DNA of 64,000 nucleotides. Source: Pelomyxa schiedti (Eukaryota; Evosea; Pelobiontida; Pelomyxidae). The stretch covers positions 248,001-312,000 of the forward strand of contig JAHLWZ010000004.1 in NCBI GenBank assembly GCA_020536535.1. The letters are read 5' to 3'. Numbering within the stretch: the stretch's first letter is position 1; each line of letters starts with the position of its first letter. The position numbers were made by a program, and so were the translations under genes. Under the pieces are notes generated by a model. The model did not search any database and was not told the DNA's origin. It saw only the letters and a program-made list of their open reading frames with translations. Below are positions 1 through 10,696 of this stretch, in pieces.

Positions 1-1560
1 CCTATCTCATTTCAAAAGATATACGTGCACTGGTTTTTTCTCCTACACCAATTGCAAATGTTATTGCGAAAATAGATGGTATTCCGTGCAAGTTTCTCCT
101 GCTCTTTGAAACTCTACTAGGTGTTGTTGTGTGTCCCTCTATGATCCGTGATCCCATGCAGCCATGGTTTTACTCCTGTCCCTGGGATGCCTCGGAGTTT
201 TTGACTGGAATTCACAGTACCAAATGAACTTAAATGTCTTCTTTTCTTACGTGCCAAGAAATTACTGTGACGGCCACTAGTAGCTCTACTATTAGTACCA
301 GTACACGACAACAACCGTCTCAATCCACTTCGTCCACATCTCCTTTTTCCCTCAACTTCACTCTAGTCCGTTTTGCCGCACTCTATGGCTTTATTCTCCT
401 TTTTTATTTATATGAGTGGTTACTGGCCCTGATGTTAACCTTCGTTATAATTACCATCATCATTCTTCTTGTGGCACCACTTCTTGGCGTCGTAGTGCCT
501 CAAAGTTGGAAGCGGAGCGTGGAGGTACATTGAGTCAATAAATTCTTATTACTGACATTTTAAGGAAGCCTTACTTGGAAGTTATAGATAACCTCGAATC
601 TGGATCAAAGACACCCTCCTCTATTTTTGATTTTGGTTGTTCTGCACATAATAAGTAGCGAAAAACAACTGGTAGTCCCTGTCTAACAAGATTAAGTTCA
701 GATACAGAGACTTCTGGACATTCCCTCGCATCAGAAGCAAAGCTGACTGTTTTTTCGCAGCTCACTCTTCTTCTGCTTTATTCACCACTGAGGAAACTGT
801 GGCAAAGTTCTCACATTCCCTTGTACATTAGGGCCATCCACTTTGTATATCTTCGTGTAATTTTGTAGGAATCAACCATTTCACAGGTTGGAGTACTACT
901 TCCTTTTCTTGTGCCAATAGGGTATGGGTCAAATGGCCTTACCGGGTGTTCAGTACTATTCTCCTGGGGAATTGGAAAGGGACCAAATAATACCACCTTC
1001 CATACTACTTGGTCTTTTGCATATATGACAGCTTTCTACTTCACTGTGCGTTTTCTAAGCCGCAAATACCTTTGACCCTTTTCTAGGTCGCGTTGCCCCT
1101 CGTCAATGTTTCTTGTAATACCTGCTACTGGGTATTCCTGTATAAAAAGCAAGCCGGCCGCGGAGTAACTATCAGGAAAACCATGAGCGCAATTCTTTTG
1201 GATGTTTTTCTATGTTTAGTAGCTATATCTGGATGCGCAGGCATGCTGGTCATGCAAGCGATATCATACAGCACTCTGTGGGCGTTTTTGTCTCCACTGG
1301 TATATCCTTTCTTTGCCGAAGTCCAGCCCTTTTTAATAAATACTACACAGGTGTGGCTGTGCACAGCACCATTTCTTGCTACGTTTCTTTCTGTACTTCT
1401 ACTCTACCGCTTCAACCTCCTATACAAATTCAGCAACATAAACTGGGAACACTGGGTTCACCAGCTCCGAGGCACGAGTAACAAGGCGAACAAAGAAGCA
1501 CCTGCAAACACTTCAAACGCCAATCCACCAAAGTCCTCTGCCCTTGTTGTGGAATTGTAA
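1..1560 (+). CDS. TMEM62-like protein (metallophosphoesterase family), C-terminal part, 5' truncated
   Basis: The coding frame is open from the window edge, so the start lies upstream and only the C-terminal half is present. The first exon reads DIRALVFSPTPIANV..., then a Trp/Asp-rich stretch ending in EFLTGIH. This matches the segment after the calcineurin-like phosphoesterase domain in TMEM62 proteins. A 42-nt intron (217-258) joins IH to KITVTA in phase. Hydrophobic segments follow at about 360-490, 900-1040 and 1190-1420, and the last exon ends at TAA 1558-1560. The family has an extracytoplasmic metallophosphoesterase head and several membrane spans. Its function is poorly known and the catalytic residues lie outside the window. 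Internal splicing between 530 and 1090 is uncertain. It converges on the PDE gene with an 81-bp gap. Confidence 0.6.
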
Positions 1561-1641
1561 AAGGAAGCAAAGAACAAGGAAAGATAAATAATTGTTCGTT
1601 AGAACGTAATCTTACTCTAAATTTTTCAATTAGTTTCTCTG

Positions 1642-4600
1642 CTACTGTACGTGAACGTCGAAATTTTCAGGCAGGGTGTTGGTGCTCCAATAATCACTGT
1701 TTTGGTGTAGGTTTTCTATCAAGTCTGGTAATGGTATGACCCTATCAAGAGTTTCAACAAGAGGTTCAGCAATAAGTCTGTTCGGCAAATGTCAACAAGG
1801 TTTCGCTTAGTTGTTTGGTTTGAATTTTCAACAACACACGATATGAAATTGGTTTGTAGCTTTGGTAATTTTGATACTCCGGCTTCCCGGTCTGTGAAGG
1901 GACTCAAGGGAAGGCCACGTTGTTTTTCTTGATCGCCTTGATTGAAGAACTCTTGAGTGAGTTGCCATACCCATTTTAGCATTTGCTTATGTGGCCGCAT
2001 TACCTACAGAAATTTTTGGTGAGGCAAGTACCACATGTAGTAGACTATTACATTAGAGATATCAGCGGTTTTAATGGCCATGCACAGTAGCTGAGAACGG
2101 TGGTCTTTGTTTTCCTTCAGATTGCAGTTTGGGTCTTCGAGGAGAGTCTTAAGAAAATGTGCTTAGTTTATTGTTGGCAATTCAAAATGAAACTGGGTTT
2201 GAACCTTGAATTTGGAAATTATTTCGAAGTGCAAGGAGACATCTGTGGATAGCACCAAGTTTATAAAAAGTCCCCGCACTTGAAAAGCAGGGTTAACCCT
2301 TTGTTGAGAAAAATACAGGCATACAATACTTCAAGTCTTTGGTAGAGAGGCCCCATGAAGAGGCATACTTGGTGAGAAAAATCTTCATAGAAAAACTCGC
2401 ATGGAAGTTTTCAAGTACACTTCGATCTATTTACGTGAACCATGTGTGTGATATTGACATACTAAACCATTATAATGCAAAGCAAGCTCATCACCTGTGG
2501 CAATCAGGAATGCCTGTTGTTCATTATTTTTTATTTTTATTTTATTCAATTTTTTTTGGTGGAAATGCAAACATTATTGACTCCAGGATGCCCAACATCA
2601 TGAGCTGCCCCAGCAAGAATGAGGGCGAATATATCCAATGCATTTTCAGGACCCAGCAAGCCTCGCAATCCCTTAATGGCAAGGTAATATAGACATTGAA
2701 CGACATCCGCAGCGTGGATGCTATTATGATAAGCATTGTTCTAAAGAGGTATCATCAATGATGGTATTAGAATAATAGGAATACCCTATAGTGGGTCTCT
2801 AATTCAGCAATGAAGGAGCGAACATAGTCGAGAGGGATTTTGAGTTGCTGCAGTACACCAAGAGACAGCAAAGCCTATTATGTGTGAGTGATTCATCATT
2901 GACGTAACAAACAACATGGATAGTGACACGTTCTAATATTCCTTCAGTTGGAAGTTCGAATACCTTCAACATGTCAACTAATCAGACAGTAGGAGAAATT
3001 ACATCAAACGCAAAAGATTCCAGGTCCAGGTCACGAGGGGAGCTGACAATAACGCTTTGGAGCCTACTCGTGAGCGGCGGAATATTTGTGTGAGAAGAAT
3101 CTTGAAGCAATGACATAGGTGTAATTTCGTCGTTTAGCCTACAGTATCATTAAGTAGAACCCACAACAGTAACAGTACAACCATTTCTGGATATCGCTAT
3201 CTAAGAAGTCAGTTTGCTTCTTTAAATCCGGCATAAAGAGGTCCCCGGTATGTGTTAGGTGCTCAATGATATCGTCAATAACGGCACTACTTTTTTTATC
3301 AGCCTTTTTACGCAGAAACCTCAATTTTTCTATTATCTGAGGAGATGAGTGGACGTCGTTGCGCAAAACCATACCTTTGTTATTCCAGCATCAAGATCAA
3401 TTTTCGTCTCGGGGCTCACAGATGGAGTTTTATGACTCAGAGAAATGGATGAAAAGATTCTGGAAACGAATTACAATAATAAAATGAAAGGAATATGAAG
3501 TACCCAATCAGGAAAACAACAACAACAATAGCAATGGTTATTATAACTGTCAATTTGATGCTATCATCAACTGAGCTTGTATAGGTTCTATTCAAAACAT
3601 CATGCTACGAAGAGGAACGGAAATGATTCTTACTGAGTGTCAATAGCAAGAACGAGTGTCCAATTAACGGTAGGGTAAGGAGCTATATGACTCACTACAG
3701 AAAGATTTAGATTAGCTAGGCCTTTCAAATGTACCTTTCCTGTACTCCGGTAAGAAATAAGAAAGTAAAAAGGGATTTACAATTTATAAATTCCAAATTC
3801 GTCCCGGTACCCCAACTGGAAGTCTGCTATGAAGTTGGATAAGTTCGTCTTCTGTGTGATGACATCATAGGAGCCGGAAATACGAGAATTTGAACAGTTA
3901 TTTGGAAACGCTGTACTATAACCAAGGTGAAATTTCCTACCAAATAGTTATTTACGATACCCCAACTCACTCGCGTTAATAGACACTGAACCAAGAGTTG
4001 CCATTACAAGCCCAGAGTAATCAAGCAAATAACCAAAGCCGAGTCCTTGAAGCTCGATGTCAGAAAGTAGCCCAGTGATCTTCCCATAAGTTAGCATGGT
4101 GACAAGATTCCCTTGCACATACAAGAGCCACCTCTATCCCACTAGTCGACCAAGCAATAGGAGTGTTATTGGAAACAAGGACCTTGTAATTGTAAGGACA
4201 GAAGATAAGGGTATCACACAGAAACCTTGGCAAGGTTGATGAGAAGCCTAGATGTCCCTCTGGCAGGCTGATTAAAACACTAAAAAAGGAACTTATACTC
4301 ACAAAACATCCACTAAAATTGGGTCACTGAAGGCGGCCCCATCCAGGTATGACCTTCGCAGTATACTGCTCCAACGTATGACATTATCTTGGCAAAGCAC
4401 TCTTGACAGGCCTGGTTGTTCCAACGAGACAGTATTCATGCATAAGAAGCCATTTTCGACACCAACTTCCTTCTGTGCCACGGCTAGAGTGCTGTTGGAA
4501 AGGGGTGCCACTAAGCTCAAAGTCTAATATTGGGAATGTTAAACGTATTTGCAGGTAGCAGGGGACAGTACCACGTTCACAAGAGAAATATGTGAGGATT

Positions 4601-4846
4601 CCATCATGGGGTCAAAGTTAAGGGGATCTGTTGGAATCAAAATGATAGACAGCTGAGTACTATCCTAACAGAAGTGATTCACTTGCAGACTAAGAAGAAA
4701 AAAACCATACTCTAAGACTAGCACTTGTTTGGCGAGTCCAAAGAGCAGAAGCATGGCCAGGTTTCAGTAAGTCGGGGTTAAGTCTTAGTTCATCAAAAAT
4801 CGATTCAATTTGTCCGTCCAGTACCTAAATGTGGTATACTAAATAA

Positions 4847-4878
<32 letters not shown>

Positions 4879-5369
4879 CAAAAAGCTGTACCCCTAGTCT
4901 GTTCAGAATCTCATAAGAGACCACTTCACATAAAAAAAAAAAAGTGAGTATCACCCAGCAAAAATTTGCCGCGATTCCCAGAAAAAGAACACACACAGCT
5001 TCCTGCCTCTGCTATTGTTCTCGACACCATGGTGTCCACAGCCCTGCTAGTGTTGATGTGCCACACCACAAACAGCGGAACGGCAGTGGCCACAACCAGC
5101 ACCGCAGCCAGTGCCACCCCCCTGCCCCTGGGGCTCCTCGCGGCCCTCTTCGCCCACACCCGCAGCCCCTTGCTTTCTCCTCCTCCTCCTCCTCCTCCTC
5201 CCCCCTTTGGTTTGGATCTGGGCCTGCCCCCTGTGCCCGGCAGAGGGGGTGACAGAGACGAGGACCCCGGCGGCCTGGGCGGGGTACCCGAGGAGCCCCG
5301 CGGGGTGTGGCTCGTCCTCAGAGGGGGCGTCGTGGGAGGTGCTGCTGCTGTCTCGGCGGTGGCCGCCAT
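1642..5369 (-). CDS. Receptor-type class I cyclic nucleotide phosphodiesterase with extracellular Cache-like sensor
   Basis: Starts at ATG 5369 (MAATAETAAAPP...), with a Pro/Gly-rich cytosolic tail. TM1 (ALAAVLVVATAVPLFVVW) ends near 5060. A ~400-residue extracellular part (about 3600-5060) includes GFGYLLDYSGLVMAT, typical of distal Cache lobes. TM2 (VIITIAIVVVVFLIG) is near 3525-3575. The PDEase_I catalytic domain follows, with the metal-site signature HDVGHPGVNN (about 2577-2602). QAFLIATGDELALHYN is joined by a 41-nt intron (2427-2467) to DRSVLENFHAS. Later come INLVLSTDVSLHFE, MAIKTADISN and EEFFNQ/FNQGDQEKQRGLP-like motifs. Stop at 1642. It hydrolyses cAMP and/or cGMP; which one cannot be read here. 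The usual ENHH reads ENFH. An intron carries a 30-nt poly(A) run (4848-4877). The domain assignment is firm; internal exon joins in the sensor are approximate. Confidence 0.85.
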
Positions 5370-5653
5370 TTTTTTTCTTTGTGTCAATCGGCGTACCGGG
5401 GACAATTGAAACGCCGAAATGAGTGAAAATTTTTTCTTTTGTTGTTTGTCGGCTTCGTGAGTGGCAAACAATCAAAATCACACAACATCCAGGAAGAACT
5501 ACGATTTTGGGTTCTCCGACTGCACAATCCGGGTCGCATTAGCATAACAGGAATTTTTTTTGTTTTTCTATTTGTTTGTTAGGTGGTTTGCAAAGGCAAA
5601 AAAAGTGTACACAATAGAGTTTGTGGTGGGTGAAGTGAGTACCAACGAAGCCA

Positions 5654-7782
5654 CTAGTCATTTCCGCCATATCCTTCAAGGTCCGGTTCCTCGTCAACAG
5701 TGGAAGCCGGGGGAAGGTTGGATGGAGGTGGGGCTGTGGAGGGTGGTGGAACCATCATGACTGATTCTGTTGTGGAAACGTTCGTGGTTATGGTACCGTC
5801 AGTCACTCCACTTCCGATCCCAGGGTCAACCGTAGTGGTCATGGCTATTCCCATCATACCGGGTTGCATCATGCCACCAGAGGCTAGTAATGACATATCC
5901 GTAATGGGGTTGCCCATTTGGTCCACAACCATAGTCATCATTGGCACACCTGTGCCTGTGCCACTCATCATCATACTTCCTCCCATTGACATGGGTTCCA
6001 TGGTGAACTGACTGTCTGTAGGGGGTACAAATGAGGGTACAAAGGAGGGCACAGAGTTATCGGGTTGGTGGGATCGGCGATAGGCTACAAATCTGAGGTT
6101 GTGGTGACATAATGTTTAGTTGAGTTCTCAGTAAGAGAAAAGAAGAATACCCGACGACTGCGGCACCGGCAGCACAAAGGGCCGCACCAGCAGCTACTAG
6201 TGCAGCAATAATAGCCACAGGGGAGTCGTGATGGTCATCGTGGTAACTTGACTCCGTTAGATGGGAGTGTGGTTCTTCAGACGATACCGGAACTAAGTCA
6301 AAGTGAGAGCAAGAGAGGCCAGTAAATCACGTACTTGGGCCACACTCGTCGGCAATACACGTTTCATTGGACAAACAACCCACTGTATGTTGAGTTTTGA
6401 CATCGCAGTCTGGGTCATGTGACCCACACTCACAGTTGCAGCCATCAGAAGTGTTGTATGTGCTATAACCGCAACTGTATTCCAAAACTGTAACAAAGTA
6501 AGCCAAGAGGGAAAAAATAGCAAATTACAACTTCCGCATTGAAAGGAAACGGCGTCACAATATGCAGCAGGTATGTCACGGCAACCAGAAACGTTAAGGC
6601 GAGGGGTGTCCCAGGCACCATACTGCCACCGCTTGTCCAAACAGTCGGGATCTGCTGCAAGGGCGGAGCCACAGTCACAATTACAAGTTTCACCATCCCA
6701 CCATGTGTTTGCAGGACAGTTGAACCACGGATCTACGCAACTCAGGAGCGTGGGACTGCAATATTGGTTGACACCGCAGTTGGAAGGATTTGTAAGATTA
6801 TGGCAATCAATATCCTGGCTAGTGTAAGACGAATGTCAAGTGGTAGGCCTACATAAAATCCACAATAGCAGTCACAAAAACCATCATCCCACTGGGATGC
6901 ATTGCAGGTCCAAAAAGGGGGTGCGCCAGCAGTTTCGGCATCTAGGACGGTTGTTATTCAGTAATAAGTCAGACATTCAAGGCTAACTTATGCTCGCGCC
7001 CACTCCTCGCACGAACAGGGTGTGCAATTTTTTAGCAGGATTAGCTAAGGGCTGTAGGAGTGAAAAAGAGTTTCCTGCGGAACTGACCCAAGAGCTATGG
7101 TAATTGCCTGTTGTTGTTACATCAGCTGCCATGGCAACAGGGTGTATGGTGTAAAGGGACTCAACACTGAAGCCCAGATACACCGGATCGGTATAGGCAA
7201 CTAAAAAAGATAAATGCTTTGGCTGACTTGGATTTGAGTGGGAGTTCATACTAAAATTGTAGGCAGAAATGTCTATGGAGAACCAAGTGACATAACTGCA
7301 AGCAGGGAAGGTGTGTTGAAAGGATGCTGTATGATTTTTGGTGGCTGTGACTACAGTGAAAGCAGCGTCCTGGTATAGAACTGCTCCTACATTTCCTACG
7401 GCTGATCCATTTGTTCCACAGAGTAGGCCACAGACCTAGATGTGTTATAATTTGCCCTCGTTTATATTTTCAAAAAAAAAAAAAAGTTTCAGCGTCAAGA
7501 TACCGTGTTGAACTTGTACGGCAGAGTAGGGGGTCTCATTTCTTGCAGAAAAACCCCACAACGCCGACTGTTGTCACCATCTGTTGGCACTTAAAAGAAG
7601 AAGAATAAAGGAAGATGCATACAACACGGAAGGTTAATGGCAGAAAAACCATTCTTCAAATCGTTTGAATCGTAAACGAGAGACCCAACGACACCGGAGC
7701 ACTCCGTAATATCACATCGACACGCGGCGAATAATAGTGACAACAGCACCGCTGCTGACGGCCAACAAACAACGATCTTCAT
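5654..7782 (-). CDS. Cys-rich type I transmembrane surface protein, unrecognised
   Basis: Starts at ATG 7782 with a clear signal peptide (MKIVVCWPSAAVLLSLLFAA). The N-terminal ~250 residues form a non-repetitive extracellular part. A Cys-rich region (about 6300-6960) then repeats a pattern of Cys, a Trp/Tyr, Asp-Gly, then C-x-C-x-CG and often DPDC. Examples are WWDGETCNCDCG, DGFCDCYCG and DGCNCECGSHDPDC. One TM segment (about 6165-6230, VAIIAALVAAGAALCAAGA) precedes a ~150-residue cytosolic tail rich in Met, Gly, Thr and Pro that ends at TAG 5654. Signal peptide, Cys repeats and a single TM suggest a cell-surface protein. I do not recognise the family and assign no function. EGF-like modules were considered, but the spacing does not fit. 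Confidence 0.65.
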
Positions 7783-8265
7783 CGGCCGGAAAACGGAACG
7801 TGGAAGAGCGGTGTTTTTTTTTTTTTTTTGTTTCAACAGTTCTTCGTTTTTTTCTTTCCAAACAGAGGAGCCGAGATTTCCGTTAGTGATCTTCCCCGAA
7901 TGGATCTCGAGCCTGTTTTTTAGAACTGTTTACCTTTGTCTGGCTCACACCTCCTCACTCCCATGGCTCTTCCAAGACACTACCCTCCAGCTCCCCAGTC
8001 CTCCAGAGTCCCAGCACAAGCCAAAAAAAAAAAAACCTTCCAAAGGAACCAACTGCGCCTTTTTTGAGGTCAAGCGTTTTGTTGTTCGCGACCGGGAAAA
8101 AAATCAGCACCCCCGCTAGCGGCATCACCCCACGCACGCTAGCACGACCACGCCTCCCACCTGCACCTGGCCACTTGCCAATCAAACTAAATTAATTCCC
8201 CTGCTAGCGCGACTGCTCCCGCACCATACGAAAACATACATATAAAAAAACAAAAAAAAACCGAC
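7783..8265. other. Divergent intergenic region
   Basis: This gap separates the start of the Cys-rich membrane protein (-) from that of the PTB-like gene (+), so it should hold both promoters. I see a T17 tract near 7813-7829 and a run of A near 8023-8035. There is no convincing gene, repeat or RNA gene, and no clear TATA element. Confidence 0.5.
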
Positions 8266-10553
8266 ATGGCAGCCAACCCCGCAGCTGTTAAGTCCGCCCT
8301 TGTTGGCAATTCTAGGACTCTCTCACCGGCCACCGTCAACACGATGTCGCCAGATCCACAACCTACGTCCGCCCCCTCCCCTACTTCTGGCCTATCAACA
8401 ACCCCCTCCGCTTCCCAGCCCACGAGGGCCGACGTCGGTAACAGCGGCGCAAAAACCGGCGCAACCGCGGCTCCACGCTCGCGAGCGTCGCCCCCGGTCA
8501 CCACATCCCCGACAGTTATACAACAGCAGCAACAACAAGAACCAAAACAGACGCAGCAGCAGCAACAGCAGCCGAGTATAGGCGTGCCGCAGTCTACCTC
8601 GCCTACGGCGACGTTGGCGTCGTCAGGTGGGCCCGTCACCGTGTCCACACAGGGTTCCATGGCCCCGCTACTGCCGGACCCTGTCCCAACCATGTCCAAG
8701 GTGGTACATGTCAGGAATGTACTGGAATCCATGAACGAGCAGCTCGTGGCTTTCGCTTCTCAATTTGGAAACGTTGTGGCTTGTAAGCTTTTCCCTGTAG
8801 GTTCACACCACAATAACTTTATTTACAGACGTTCACCTTGCAAAATTCAATCAAGCACTCATTGAGATGGCAAACATCAGCGCCGCCTCTGCACTTGTTA
8901 CAGCAACCCGCGAACGCCCTGTTTACATCAATGACACAGAACTCCAATTCAGTTATAGCAAAAGCCAAAAGATCAATCAGCAATCAATGAAAAGGTTCAC
9001 ATATCCTTCTGTGTGTGTACTAATTTGATTCAGGTCACCACAACAACCAAATCGCGTTCTTCTCGTATCCATTATTAATCCATTGTACGCCATAACTGTG
9101 GATGTACTGTACGCCATTATGTCACCCTATGGTGCTGTGCAGCGTATTGTCATATTTTCCAAGAATGGTGTTCAAGCTCTTGTTGAGTACGGAGTGTTCA
9201 CCTTTCTAGTGGCGATTTTACTTTTGTCAGGTTTGACACTTCTCAGAGTGCGTCCATTGCCAAATCAGCCTTGGAAGGCAAAGACATCTATTCAGGAGCA
9301 TGTACCCTCAAGATCGAGTTCTCCCACACAGAAAAACTCAATGTGACTGCAAACACTGATACTACTCGCGATTTCACAAATCCTGGACTCCCAACTGGCC
9401 CCTTACCCGGCATGTTCTCGTCTGGTATAATTAACGTAAAAATAACAACTGTAGGATTCTTTTTCTAATTCAAGTCCGTAGGCCAAGTTTTACAACCCAC
9501 AATGCAATCAATGAGAGAGCAATATCCCGGGATGGGGATGTCCTCTCTGGTCGGTTACGTTGATCCCTCTGTTGCCGTCGCTCAAGTACAAGGTTTCAAA
9601 ATGATGCTTGTGAGGTCCACTCACTTTTCCTAGCTGCTGCAATGGACTTCTACCGAAGTGTTGGTGTGGAGACACATTCAGTACTGATGGTTTACAATGT
9701 GGATGACAAAGCATTCACTCCGGATCGCCTTTTCAATTTGTTCTGCCTTTATGGCAATGTACTCAAGGTAGAATTTGTGTCCTATTAGATCCATCTAAGT
9801 TTTTTCACAGATTAAATGCCTGGGGACGAAAAAGGGCGTGGCCATGGTTCAAATGGGTGATGGTATGATGGCCGAGACGGCCAAGAACTTCCTTAACGGA
9901 GCCACACTATTTTCACAGCAACTTCAAATCGTTTTTTCACGCCACCCATACATTTTGGACAGCAGGGCTTCTCCAACTGTAATCCCGTTTTCTTTCTAGT
10001 TAAGGAAACCGATTGTCGTTTAGGATGAGCTTTCTGCTGAACTTCAACCAACCACAATGTGTAAAGATTTCTCTTCTTCACCTCTCAACAGATGCAAGTC
10101 ATCCAGTTCACTTCGCCGTAATTTCCCTGCATTGTCACACCTTTTTTTTTTTTTTCTAAAACGAAATTTACAGATGTTTACCGCCCATCACACAGCCTTT
10201 ATTTTAACAACATACCAAACGACTTCACTGAGGAAAACATGCTCGCGGTTTTCCAAAATCTCCATGCACCACTCCCTACCACTGTGAAATTCTTCACAAA
10301 ACGAGAACCACTCACACCAGGCAAGGAGGATCGCAAGTAAGTTATTCCGCACATAGTTACATGTTTCTAATTTTATCCAACCAGTACCAGAGAAGGACTC
10401 ATTGAGTTCATGGATGCCCCCACTGCCACAAATGCACTCTGCATTGCCAACAACATTAAAGTCACACCACTTATCACACTACGGCTTGCCTTCTCCAAGC
10501 CGCCCACGCTCAATTCCTCCCCGGCCTACACCCAAACAGTACTCCACTCCTAA
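8266..10553 (+). CDS. PTB / hnRNP-L-like RNA-binding protein, four RRMs
   Basis: Starts at ATG 8266. The ~140-residue low-complexity N-terminus includes polyQ near 8521-8570. RRM1 begins with KVVHVRNVLESM and continues FASQFGNVVACKLFPV, then DVHLAKFNQALIEM across a 28-nt intron (8801-8828). RRM2 begins NRVLLVSIINPLYAITVDVL and contains GKDIYSGACTLKIEF and TRDFTNPGLP, diagnostic of the PTB/hnRNP-L family. RRM3 (HSVLMVYNVDDKAFTPDRLF, GTKKGVAMVQM) and RRM4 (LYFNNIPNDFTEENM) follow. TAA is at 10551-10553. The family binds pyrimidine- or CA-rich RNA and regulates splicing and stability in the nucleus. Introns in this gene favour the donor GTTCAC. Downstream AATAAA at 10621-10626 is a plausible polyadenylation signal. 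The assignment is strong; the choice between PTB and hnRNP-L is open. Confidence 0.88.
8801..8828 (+). other. 28-nt intron in the PTB-like gene
   Basis: The intron begins GTTCACACC and ends TTTACAG. Removing it joins LFPV to DVHLAKFNQALIEM and restores the RRM1 frame. Without removal the frame runs to a premature stop. The next intron (8995-9033) shares the donor GTTCAC and has a TACTAAT branch-point-like motif 15 nt before its AG. Confidence 0.8.
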
Positions 10554-10620
10554 GAAACAAAAACCTCCACCCCAAATAACCATCCCTACACATCCAGACT
10601 TTACAACTAAATTGACTTCA

Positions 10621-10626
10621 AATAAA
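10621..10626 (+). terminator. Putative polyadenylation signal of the PTB-like gene
   Basis: AATAAA 68 nt after the stop codon, followed by a T-rich stretch. Position and sequence only. Confidence 0.4.
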
Positions 10627-10696
10627 CGCCTTTTTGGTTTCGAAATAAAAAAAGAAACCTATTTGGTTTACATCTTGGGCGGTTATTTGCGTTAGT

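Noticed and set aside
5111-5422. Plus-strand Pro-rich open frames
   Set aside because: Shadow of the first exon of the PDE gene, whose minus-strand frame has an ATG, TM segment and conserved continuation.
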